DNA of 64,000 nt, taken from the NCBI GenBank assembly GCA_030280995.1, contig JASXTE010000117.1, positions 1-64,000 of the forward strand, written 5' to 3'. Positions 45,145 through 55,647 of the stretch are shown here, piece after piece (the first letter of the stretch is position 1; each line of letters opens with the position of its first letter). Source of the DNA: Hemileia vastatrix. Its lineage: Eukaryota > Basidiomycota > Pucciniomycetes > Pucciniales > Zaghouaniaceae. Both the position numbers and the translations under genes were made by a program. A model generated the notes under the pieces. That model saw only the letters and a list, made by a program, of their open reading frames with translations, had not been told where the DNA came from and did not search any database.

Positions 45145-47841
45145 ATTCTTTTCATTCCTTCTTTCAACCAATGTGTAAAGCGTATTCACCATTTGCATTT
45201 TTCTCTTTTTTTTGGTCCTTTTTTCTTCCTTTTTCTTTTATTTCTTTTTCTCGCTACTGTATCCTCCTTCTTTATTCTTCATTCTTTCTTCTTCTTTCCT
45301 CTTTTCTCTTTCCTTTTTCGATTGGATGATTGATACGGCGAGTAGTAAAGTGTATCTTCAATCGACAGACTGAAAAGCATCAAAGCAAGGAAAGCAAGGA
45401 AAGAGACGAAGAAAAAGAAAGGAAAGAAACGGAAGAAACGGAATGAATCTTGGGTGAACATTGAGAGGGTACATTTGCTACATTTGCTACCATTGGAATC
45501 TGTTTTATTTTCACTCCAACTGTTCAACCTTGTACAAGGTTTTTCTTTGGGCTTGAAACTTTGCCCTTTCTTGTGTGTTTCGTGTAAATGTGTTGCCGAG
45601 ATGTAGTTCACTGCGACGCATTCAGATCTTCTCAGTCTTTGCAGTTTTCTCAGTTGTCTGAGTTTTTCGAGTTTTCTCAGTTTTACCAGTTTTTTTTCAA
45701 TGGTGAGGAGAAAGTACAAAGAAGAAAGGAAAAGAGAAAAAGGAGAACAAGTGCATCTATGATGGTTCACTTGTGTACTCTCTCTTTCTTTCTTTCTTAC
45801 ATTTTCTTATGGCAACACGAATTGTAAGGCAGGAAAGAAAGGCGCAAAAACAAAGTGCATTCGATCGTGAGAAAGAATCAGAAGGAGAATTTAAGGCAGG
45901 AAAGAAAGAAGAAAATGGGAATTTTCTTTCTTTATCCTTTTTTGCCATTTCGTTTATCCTCTTTCTCAGTCCAAGTGCAAGTCCAAGGCAAGCACAAGCA
46001 AAATAAGCAAGAAAAACTGACAACAACGAGTGAGGTACAATTTGGTCATCTTCCTTGGTCAAATGTTTTCCACTGAAGATGATTAGTGTGATGGTTGGTA
46101 ATTCTCACTCGTCAGTCCCTTCCTCATGTTGGTAGAAACTGGCTAAACAGTCCAATAGTTCAATAGTCCAACAGTCTGACAATTGAATAGAACCCTTACT
46201 AGTGATATTGGGTACTCACCAGCATCCTCGTTATGCCACTGACAGTGTATTTGTAAGATGATTTGATGATGCAACAAATCAACTTCGGTCTGTGTTAAAT
46301 AAAATGATAGTTCAGCCTTGTTCGGGCTGCTGGACATTTGGACACTTTGTCCGAGGTGTCTGTTGTTGTCAGCAAGTACATTGAAAGTAAGGCAAAAGTA
46401 AAATGACCCACCGACCAGAACATGGAGAAATAGAGAGAGAGAGATGAACACATGAACACATAGAACACATAGAACCTCGGACATCGGACACAAAGTACAA
46501 ACTAACTCAGCAGAATTACATGACAGGAGAATCGAAAGCATGTGATGTCTTTGATTCATTCGTGACACAGTCATTTTTCATGCGCCCAAATGGTATTTTT
46601 TCTCTCGGGAACACGGAAGGAGTTGTGTCAAATCCCTTCTGCGACCAAATTGACAAGCAAGAGGACACGAATTTGCTCCTTCTTTTTCCGTTTGTAACTC
46701 TTTCTCCTTCATCTTCGTCTGCAATCTCTTCACTCTTTAGTCTTTACCCCTTGTAGACATGATAAAATCAGTCTACATCACCATCACCATCTACATCACC
46801 CGAGTGAAGTCAAGTCAACATCACTTACAGTTTATCTCAAACAAGAATGTTGAAGGAAAACTTTTTATAAAGTGTTAAATTATAATCGATGAATGTGAAA
46901 TACATTAGTCCCATCTCAATTCGGTAACATCTTTACTGGATTGACAGACAATCCTGTCAAATATACACCATTTGGTAAATTGCAATAAGATTCAGCATCT
47001 ATAAAAGCATTCTAATTACGAAAAATGTTCATTTTATGGCACTCATCACTTGCATCCTTTCATTCCTCTTCTACTGGTCGACTGTTTTTGCCTTATTTCT
47101 TCACTTATAGTCATTTTTAAAGACCAGCATCCAACATCCAACGCTTAATGTGTAGCATACAACATTCTCGAGTGGCCAAAAAGAGGAAAAAGAAAGAACA
47201 GAGATAAAAGAAACAAAGAAGAAGAAGAAGAGAGAGAAAGAAGAAGGAAGAACAAGCAAAGAACTTGACGACAGTTCTTGCTCTCATTCGAGGATCGTTT
47301 TTCAATTGATTTTGTGACTCAAGAAGCCTGAAATCGAGCAACAACGCGAGAGCTGATCAGTCAACTTGCAAGAATTCTTCATTTCCGCCATTCTTTCTTT
47401 TTTGCGCTTTGTGCAGGGCAATTTATCTTAATCGAGAAAGAGAATGCACTCTCGAACAGCGAAGACGAACTTGCCGACCAAATCAGGTCAAGTGATCATT
47501 GGTATCTTGGTGAGACAAAGCTGATTGGACGGATGCGATGACAAAACGGACACTGGTTTTGCCTCTCAACATCCTTTCAGGTCCAAAGCCACGACAAAAA
47601 GGTCAAAGAGAGATAAATAACTTTTTATAAGTTCATCTTGCTTCATCACTCATTTGGGACTTGTGATTTCCTGCAAGTTCTTTACTTTTTCTTGTCACGT
47701 TCTAGAACAAATTGAAATCAAATGTTCAAATGTTCAAATGTTCAAACATGACGATTGGCACTGAAAGGTGACAGTGAATTTGAGTCAATTCAGAATTCTT
47801 CTCAACTTACAGCAAAACCTTCAAACTTTAAGGTCACCAAC

Positions 47842-47887
47842 GAACAGAACAGAGCAGAACAGAACAGAACAGAACAGAACTGAACTG
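47842..47887. repeat. AGAAC pentamer tandem repeat
   Basis: About eight tandem copies of AGAAC, with small variants at both ends. Confidence 0.85.
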
Positions 47888-48897
47888 AAGAGAAAAGATG
47901 ATGATGATGAAAGAAAAACATTGGCACCTTTTCGCTTTGGTATATTTTACCATCGATTTTTTCTCAGGCAATTTTTCCAATTTTTCCTCATCGACGGCTC
48001 GAGTTTGCTTTGCATCAGAGTAAGTTGAGTAAGTTGTGAGTAAGTTGAGCAAGTTGGTCCAATTTGCAAAAGAAGATGAATTTTTTCATTTTTTCATCTT
48101 TTCATTTTAATATCTTTGTTATTCAAGTAAAGTCACGGTGAGAATTAGAAAAAATACTTTTTGGGCTCTTTTAAATTATACCTTGTTTTACAAAGGTTAG
48201 CTCATTTATTTTATTCGCCCTTCGGCATAGAATGACGAGCATACAATGGCAAGCATACAATGGCACTTGCAAGAGGCAAAGAAGGCCAAAGAAGGCCAAA
48301 GAAGGCTAGACAAGTCCAAATGTCAGTGTGAACAATAGCTAGAACTGGTGGACAAAGTCTCGAAAGTCTAGAAAGTTACAAAATTCTCCTGCAAAAGTCT
48401 CAAAAGTAAAACAATCGAAGGAGAAAGATCGAAATTGAATTTTCTCCAAAACGTCGCCAGTTGTCAGTCAGAGTGAAGTTGTGACGGAGATGAGTGAGCA
48501 AAGCAGTTTGAACCCTTGAGTTTTTGTGTTTTGTTGTGTTCTTATGTTTGTCCGTCCTTTCTCAGCACAACTCAGGACAACATCCAGCAGAACCCTGACG
48601 AGAACATCCAGTACAAGTACAAGAGAACATCAAGTGCAAGTGAAGCGTTTCACTGGATAACAGGACAGTCAGTCGTGTCATAAGAGGATAAGAATGTTTT
48701 TTCTTTGCCTTTTCTTTTCATCATCTCTCAAATGATTCTTTGACTTTTCGCGCAAACCCTCTTAACTTGCATCAAGCTTCCAAAGCAGTTTCCCTTGGAT
48801 ATAAGACAAATCGATGTGAGTAACAAGGCAGAGAGAAGAAAAGACCGAGCGGCAAAAGTATTTTTCTCTTTGCACTTTACCATGTCAGAGGGTCCAA

Positions 48898-48925
48898 ATG
48901 TAAGATGTAAGATGTAAGATGTAAG
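48898..48925. repeat. ATGTAAG heptamer repeat, four copies
   Basis: Four exact tandem copies of ATGTAAG, equivalent by rotation to GTAAGAT, the reverse complement of the unit at 18974-18994. Confidence 0.85.
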
Positions 48926-49368
48926 TGAGGAGTGAATTTTACTTGTACTCAGTGTATAAGATACTTTTATTGTTCAAATAGTTCACTTGTCGAGTTAAAC
49001 AACAAAAACCAAGAGAACATTTTTAAAAGTTACTCTTCAAGTGAAGAAGAGGACAGTTTAACCTAATGAAAGGTCAATTGAACCAAGGGTCAAAGTTTCA
49101 GTTGAAAGTTGAGCTTAACAAGTCATTTAAACTGACCATTTAAGTATAAATTGAATTTGAGCTCATCTTTTATAATCAGATGAAGTTCAATTGAATCATC
49201 CGGGGAATTGACTTTCAATTTCACCTTTAGCCCGTTGTGAGTGAATTAAAGTTTGTCAAAGTGATCTTTTGGACCAAATGCGTCCTCATTATGTGTCATT
49301 GTGACAAAGAAGAGGGATTAAGGCAAAGAGAATCAAAAACAATTTCCCACGTGCCATAAGCGCGGACA

Positions 49369-49404
49369 GGCGATTCAGTTGGCGATTCAGTTGACGATTC
49401 AGTT
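49369..49404. repeat. GGCGATTCAGTT dodecamer repeat, three copies
   Basis: Two exact copies and one copy with a single change (GACGATTCAGTT), head to tail, followed by a fourth degenerate start (GGGGATT). Confidence 0.85.
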
Positions 49405-50250
49405 GGGGATTTTCGGTGGTCTGCCACTCGACCCAATGGACTGAGAAGAGAACAGTTGTCAGAGTACAACGCTTGATGGACTCTACAACTATACAAGTCT
49501 ACAAGTCGACAAGTCGAAAACTCTACAACTTGACAATTCCACAACTTCACAACTCGTCAGCTCTCGAACTGCTGGAGTGAAGAAGGGAACACAGCCAAGG
49601 GCTAAACGTTCAATCGACTACTCGAGTCAATTCAAGTGATTTTTCTTTTATTCTTAACCGTTCTTTCCACAGTGTAAAGTTTACTTTAAAAGAACAAGTA
49701 TTCTTGAAAAGGCAACAAAGAGCAGAACAACCGTCCAACCTTCTAGAATAGTCACTTTGACCGATCATTTCATTTCTTACCTCACAAGCAATTTCTTCAG
49801 TTACTCTTATTGTACTTTTGTACTTTTTGTCCATTTGACTTTTTTATTTTTACCAGTTCTTTCTTCATTCAACTTGCAAACCATCGGGTCGACTTTGTTT
49901 GACACTTTTACCGATGTTTGACTGGTAAAATGCGTCATGTCATATACAGAGCCGCCAATGTCACATGTAAAGGGATCAAGTGTCGAGAGCCCTTACCTTT
50001 CAATCCTGTAATATGTCGGCCGAGAAAGAACAAAGTATAAAAAGCGAAGAAAGAACAAATGTAAGTGACAAAATAAAGGAGAAAAGAAAAAACACTAGCA
50101 GATTCAGTGTACTTTCGGCTTTTTCTCTCAGGACAAAAAATGAATCGGCACTTGCACACAAAAAAAAGTACATGTGTATGTATCAATGTGTATATATGTA
50201 TCTATGTATGTACATGTGTACAAATGTGTATACAGTTTGGACCTGTTTGA

Positions 50251-50274
50251 AGATGGAGATGGAGATGGAGATGG
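50251..50274. repeat. AGATGG hexamer repeat, four copies
   Basis: Four exact tandem AGATGG units in noncoding DNA. Confidence 0.85.
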
Positions 50275-50939
50275 TTCTTTCTGACACTCAGTTGCTCTTC
50301 AAATCATATCCCTTTCATTGTTTCCGGTCTTTATTTTGTTTTGTTTTCTTTTGAGAGTTTATCCATTGGATGTATACATTTATATATATATAGTATTTCG
50401 GTTTGTCATAACATGCTTATTTCAGGCAGAAGAAATTACATGCAACAAATATCTAAGAGAAACAATTTAAGTGTGGTCACTTTGCTTTTCATTCAATTGG
50501 ATTGATTACTTTGCTGCAAAGTCGCGCATATAAAAGGACATTCCGTGATGTCTTGCATACATCTGGACGGACAGAGTCGAGTGAAACTGGGTAAAAGAGC
50601 AGAAAAAGAGGAGAAAAAGGGAAGAAAAAGAGCAATACAATGCAATTGATACAAATTGCATTGTATGGACGCATAAAATGCATGACTGGGATAAGAGCGG
50701 CGAGGACAACTAGACAAGTAAAACTGTACAAATGTATAAATGTACAAGAGTAGGATGCTCAGGATGGTGAATGGTGGATGGTGGATAGTTGATGGTGAAT
50801 GAGCAATTGGAGCGAGGAAGACTGAGCAAAAGCAAGTAAATGTCAGTTCATACCAGACACAAAAAAGCCACTCGGCCGAAACGATGTGAGGACAAATCAA
50901 GCTTAATCAACCAACACATTTTGAAGCTTTAGGTGAAAA

Positions 50940-50945
50940 TTTATT
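50940..50945 (-). terminator. Possible ATF6 polyadenylation signal
   Basis: TTTATT on the plus strand reads AATAAA on the minus strand, about 470 bases beyond the ATF6 stop. Other weaker A-rich hexamers lie closer, so this is tentative. Confidence 0.3.
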
Positions 50946-51413
50946 GAAAAAATGAAACATAGTGACATGTCACAATATGTGTTACATTTTATCGAGACTC
51001 TTGGCAATGTTTGAATATCTGTTGGTTGAAAAATCAAGCAGTTCAGTGCATTAAACTCGAAAGTTGGGAGGAGTTGAATGGACAAAGATATATGTGGAAG
51101 ATGTTATTAGTGTATGAACATGGAAAAATCGTGTTACTCGATTAATATCATCAATGAAATACGAAGATGACTTTGCAGGTGAATTCGCTTGACTACTGAA
51201 CCATTAGGACGATGGGTCAAACGGTGATACTTCTTTCCAAGTATGCGATTAACTTGATTGCACAGCGACAGTCTATAATGAACTACTTGGTCGCTCAAGA
51301 ATTCCCTTACTCTCAATAATAGGATCTTCTTTCGTCCTTTTCTCGGATGGCAAGTAGTACAATTTGAAAAGAAAAAAAATCATTTAAGACTAGCATGAGC
51401 ACTTGGGCACTGA

Positions 51414-53465
51414 TCAATTAGTACCGTTGACGTTAAGTTTACTAGTTATGTTAGTTAAGTTGCTTGGTACTTGTTTACCGCGATTTTTCAATTTAGATCC
51501 AGAACCTTTCAACTTTTGGGTAGATTTTGTTTTACCAATTTTTCCCACGGATTTTCTTTTGAGATCTTTAACCAAAATCAACTGAGTGTTCATCACTTCA
51601 CAGTCGATTTGAATGAGTGTATCAAGTGATTTAGAACCAGTTGAAGCAACAAACGAGCTATTACGATCATTAGTGTTAACTTTTGACCTATTGGATGAAC
51701 TGAGTGCAGGCATGATGAAAGATACTTTAGGACGAATGGTGAAGTCCAAAGTATCACTACTTCGATTGGATTTGCTCACTGGTGGTAATAATAGGTAAGG
51801 ATCTCCAGTTGTGAGCAAAGATACGAAGTAATAAGTGTCTTCTCTTCGATCAATGGAACGAATAAGTTGATCTAATGTCAGTGTATCTTGTGGTTCAAGA
51901 GAACCCAAACGAGCTAAAGGCAATGGTTTGTTCGGGTGATGGTTGTTGTAATTATTATGATTATTGTTATTATTATCATTGTTGTTGTTGTTGTTATTGT
52001 TGTTATTTTTGTTGTCGCTGGTCAAAGTATAGCCAGATTTGGAGGGCGGGAATTTGCTCCACTCAGCCAGCAATTGCTTTTGTTTTGTTTCAACTCTTTT
52101 CACCCAACCTCTTAGTTCGGCATCGAGACGAAGAGATTCAGAAGAATTTATATAAACTTCCGAACAACCAGCAGCAGGTGTCAATGAAGAATTAGATGTA
52201 ATTATTCGCGATGCATTGCTAGCATCTTCTTCTTCGTTGGTTGAATAGTCAAATGATTGCCACAAGAGTGACCTGCCGACCATATACTCTTCTTTTTCAA
52301 TTTTCATATTGACTTGAGATCCCAAAGATGCTGCACCTGGTTGCGAGTTACGACGATCTCGAGATAAAACCAGGGGAGGATTAATCGATTCTTGAGAATT
52401 CGAATTAATCAAATATTGGCCGATTGGACTGGATAAATTGAAGGAAATCATAAAACAGACTGCCAATATGCTAATTGCCTTTCTCTTTGCCCCAAATGAA
52501 CTGGATGATGATGACGTCATTGGACATGAACAAGATGAACAAGTAGAAAATTTTTTCTTCAGCTCACTTTCGAGATCAATCACTCTATTTTTCAATTTAA
52601 TAACTTGTTCCTTCAGTGAAACATTTTCTGTCTTTAAATGAGAGTTTTCTTGTTTCAATGATTCAACTTCTAACTTTTGTTTCATACGCGAGATCGATGC
52701 TGACTGTCTATTTCGTAATTTACGTGCTTCGTTCTTAGATAACTCAGTATTTTTTGAGGATAATTGATTTTTATTGGTCAAAGGTGCAATGTTGGTTGAT
52801 GCTTCAAGCGAGTAAATCGCTGAGCTCTTCTTAGATGAGTGTTCTGATGATGATGTCGAGCTGTTAGAGCCAATTGAGTCTCTATTCCGTAAGTGAATAC
52901 GACCTGGTTGAGATTGCAAAGGGTTATTGGTTGTCTGAAATGAGTTTGCTGGAACAAGAATTTGCGTTGGAACTAAAGCTGGCAATGTCACATATTGTAA
53001 AGGTTGTGCTAAACTAACTGAAGGAGCCAAAGCAATTGGTGAAGATATTGTAGATGAACAAGAAATCGATGTCTGATTAGTTGGTACTGGTGGAGTCAAT
53101 CGATCTGAATCACAAATGGACGGTGCATATGGTGATGCAGAGTAGGTTGATTCAACCGATATAAATGAAGATGGTGAATGTGAATTGGTAGAATTGGTAC
53201 AACCACCATCATAATCAAGGGACAAAGTATCATTGCAACTTAACTGACACCCAGAATCAGATGAAGAAGATGATGTCTCTGGAGACATATCATCTCTATG
53301 TTCTTGTTGTAGTTGTAATAAATTTTCAAGTAGTCCATCAAAAGAATTAGAATCTACCTTGTCCAAATCGAATTGGTCGAAAATTGAATCAACTGATGAC
53401 GAATCCATCATTGGTTGGTCAATGCTACCGAATTTACTACCCATAGATGGCTGGTCTTGCAACAT
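51414..53465 (-). CDS. Atf6: ATF6, ER membrane-tethered bZIP transcription factor
   Basis: ATF6 is an ER stress sensor. On unfolded-protein stress it moves to the Golgi, is cut by S1P then S2P, and the released N-terminal bZIP half activates chaperone genes. This intronless 683-residue protein (human ATF6 is 670) has a Ser-rich acidic N-terminus, a bZIP basic region at about 244-260 (NRQSASISR) and a leucine zipper at about 264-301. A membrane span follows at about 329-352, carrying an Asn and Pro (FNLSSP) as expected for S2P substrates, then a lumenal RSLL (398-401) fitting the S1P RxxL site. The lumenal signature INSSESLRLDAELRGW is diagnostic of ATF6 against CREB3 or XBP1, and RREDTYYFVS and RPKVSFIMPAL also match. 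An Asn-rich run sits at about 486-508. The start is the first ATG after an in-frame TGA. Confidence 0.95.
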   Translation of the reverse strand: MLQDQPSMGSKFGSIDQPMMDSSSVDSIFDQFDLDKVDSNSFDGLLENLLQLQQEHRDDMSPETSSSSSDSGCQLSCNDTLSLDYDGGCTNSTNSHSPSSFISVESTYSASPYAPSICDSDRLTPPVPTNQTSISCSSTISSPIALAPSVSLAQPLQYVTLPALVPTQILVPANSFQTTNNPLQSQPGRIHLRNRDSIGSNSSTSSSEHSSKKSSAIYSLEASTNIAPLTNKNQLSSKNTELSKNEARKLRNRQSASISRMKQKLEVESLKQENSHLKTENVSLKEQVIKLKNRVIDLESELKKKFSTCSSCSCPMTSSSSSSFGAKRKAISILAVCFMISFNLSSPIGQYLINSNSQESINPPLVLSRDRRNSQPGAASLGSQVNMKIEKEEYMVGRSLLWQSFDYSTNEEEDASNASRIITSNSSLTPAAGCSEVYINSSESLRLDAELRGWVKRVETKQKQLLAEWSKFPPSKSGYTLTSDNKNNNNNNNNNNDNNNNNHNNYNNHHPNKPLPLARLGSLEPQDTLTLDQLIRSIDRREDTYYFVSLLTTGDPYLLLPPVSKSNRSSDTLDFTIRPKVSFIMPALSSSNRSKVNTNDRNSSFVASTGSKSLDTLIQIDCEVMNTQLILVKDLKRKSVGKIGKTKSTQKLKGSGSKLKNRGKQVPSNLTNITSKLNVNGTN

Positions 53466-53616
53466 TCTCAAAAAAACCTCACTGGCGTCACATGCATAGT
53501 TTTTATGTGCAGCAAATCACTTTACTGCTGGTTTCTTTCTATTGTTCTTATATCTTGTGTTAATTGATCATATTTATCAAAAAAAAAATTCCATTCACCA
53601 TTCATAACGAGTGAAT
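53466..53616. promoter_or_regulatory. Bidirectional ATF6/TTC14 promoter interval
   Basis: Only 151 bases separate the ATF6 start codon (minus) from the TTC14 start codon (plus), so both 5' UTRs and core promoters must share this DNA unless distant 5' exons exist. It contains TGGCGTCACATG (53483-53494), whose minus strand has TGACGC, a CRE/ATF-type half-site only about 20 bases from the ATF6 ATG, and an A-run at 53580-53588. I see no TATA box. Confidence 0.6.
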
Positions 53617-55294
53617 ATGATGGAAAGTTTGATTAAAAAACCACCATCAGATGATATACACTATGTTTCAGATGATCAAGGTAATTCTACCTTTACTTGG
53701 TTCCATCAGCATATTGATTCAATGCAGATTCCGAAAAAGCTCAACATAGCTTATACACTTGATGAAGATTTTGTTTCCGAACTGCAGATACCTCAGGAAT
53801 GCGAATTTGGCAATGTAGAGTCCAAATTAGCCGACCGATATCTCTTGTCTCGATTGAAATTTGGCGATTTAGTGATTGGTTATTTGGGTCCTATGGAAAA
53901 TGAAAACATTTTAATCCAACCTATTGGATTCATTGGGAGAGGATTCGTTTCGAAATTTTGGGAATATAAGCTTGTCTGTCCTATAGCTAAGGCAGATAAG
54001 TCGATGCAGATTTTCAGTCAGTTACCAAGTCAGACTCGAAAAGTCAGGTTGATTATCACAAATATTTCAACTAATTTAGATTTAATAACTCTCTCTGCTC
54101 AGCCTAAAGATCTCGAAATATACAACAAAGATCGTTCAATTCGATTGGGTACGATTAATGTGCATGATCCTTCTATAAATATTCCATCATTGGCCAAAAC
54201 CATTGAGAAAATGCCTTACTTCAAAAATCAAGCGTCCTGCCAAAAACTGTTGGCAGAATTGATAAAATCAGAGTCTGATTCTGATCTCACATTTCCTAAT
54301 TCTGAAGTCTCTGGCAAATATGCGACAGACTTACTTGAAGAACAGAATAATTTGCTATCTACGGTATTTGTAGATAAAGGTATAGAATGTTTGAGAAGCC
54401 ATAAAATCAACGAGGCTACTCAATGGTTCAACAAAGCAATAGATAATGATGAAAACTGTGCAAAAGCTTTCTTCTATCGTGGACTGACTTATGCATCAGA
54501 AGGCAAATATGTTATGGCCATCAAGGATACCGAAGAAGCTTGTAAACTAGACTCGGGAGAAGTCTCATATCAAATTCAACTATCTAAACAATATCTTCGA
54601 TTGGCAAATAAGTAAGTTGATTTTCATCATTTAATAATATCATATAATTGATTTTTCTTATTCAAGAACTTTCAACTCTGAGGGACCTGCTGCAGCACTC
54701 AAGTTTTGTGAAAAAGCACTGAATTTGAAGGGTGAATTGATTGATCAAGCCACTGAGCACATTGAGAGAGCTAAAAAGTTCAAAGAAGACTTATTAGAGG
54801 AATTAAATGGTAACCCGATGAGTGGTATATATGCAAATAACACGTCTTCGTCAGACTCTCAGCACAGGTAATTATTTGCAGTTTTTAAGTTTAAATAATT
54901 TTTATTTTAAATTATAATATTCAGTGGTTTAGATAGAATTTCACGTTCTCCTTTGGATCTGGAGAAAAATTACAATAAACTCGTCCAAATGTGCAATTCA
55001 CCTATGATTATTCGACCGACTCAATCTCCAGTGATCAATCCACAGAATCAACAAAAACCAACTAGTTTACCCCAAACTGTTTTCCAGGGCTTCAAAAATC
55101 GTGAGGCAGATAGAAAATATAAAAGTGGAAGAGGAGGAAGAAGCAGCTTCAATCACAGGAACAGAGTGGCGAACGAACATCATGCACTAGACTTCATACC
55201 CTTGGAAAGCTCAGTACCTTCTCGAAGTCAACAGGACCGTTCAAAACTTGATGATGGTGTTGCTCGTATCAGAAATACTTATTCTAAACTCTAA
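53617..55294 (+). CDS. TTC14: Tetratricopeptide repeat protein 14 (TTC14)
   Basis: TTC14 is a nuclear protein with an S1-type RNA-binding fold and TPRs; its biological role is poorly defined. Three exons: 53617-54611, 54667-54867 and 54925-55294, with GT-AG introns of 55 and 57 nt (phase 2 each), giving 521 residues. The ATG at 53617 follows an in-frame TAA at 53605. A degenerate S1-like region (LKFGDLVIGYLGP and onward) occupies about residues 85-170. TPR units follow at about 250-370 (DKGIECLRSHKINEATQWFNKA, FYRGLTYASEGKYVMAIKD and the helix pair LKFCEKALNLKGELID). The order and the pattern GDIVIG...TPR match TTC14. It lacks most of the Ser/Arg-rich C-terminus of the 770-residue human protein, keeping a short Arg/Gly/Ser-rich tail. 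Confidence 0.85.
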
Positions 55295-55507
55295 CCACTA
55301 ATTCGATTTGCCAAGTCTCTAATTTTCACAATACTGACTTTGATACTTCGACAAAACAAATCTCTACGACTTAGGAATTATTTGTGAAAATTAGCATTTG
55401 ATCTTATTTCTAACACTTCCTAATAAGATCAATCGAACAAGTGTATTATAAATTCGCTGATATATAAGTTTTGCGCAAAATCCCAATTGTTTTAATATAA
55501 CAATTTT

Positions 55508-55513
55508 AATAAA
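55508..55513 (+). terminator. Probable TTC14 polyadenylation signal
   Basis: AATAAA lies 214 bases after the TTC14 stop and 135 bases before the huntingtin start codon, so 3' processing of TTC14 and the huntingtin promoter must be packed closely. Confidence 0.5.
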
Positions 55514-55647
55514 ATTAAAATATAATGATTGCATTTGCACTCGCGAGAGGCGCTACAATCGTAAAAAAATCAGCTGATGCTAAATTGACTGACTGAAGAA
55601 CTCTGTCAATCTTTATGATCTACAAAAGAGCGAATTAATTCATCCCA

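Larger units (their letters stand above)
44427..51413. other. Noncoding interval between neuroligin and ATF6, rich in short tandem repeats
   Basis: Both flanking genes end here (neuroligin on plus, ATF6 on minus), so the ends should contain their 3' UTRs. No protein family is recognisable in any frame. The sequence is a patchwork of polypurine and polypyrimidine blocks (45116-45310, 45700-45750, 47190-47260) and short tandem repeats (47842-47887, 48898-48925, 49369-49404, 50251-50274). Confidence 0.6.

Noticed and set aside
51414..53465. XBP1 or CREB3 identity for the minus-strand bZIP gene
   Set aside because: The bZIP alone fits several families, but the lumenal signature SLRLDAELRGW and the RPKVSFIMP block after the membrane span are characteristic of ATF6.
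53466..53471. ATF6 start at the TTG two codons upstream
   Set aside because: Eukaryotic initiation favours the ATG at 53465; the TTG has no support.
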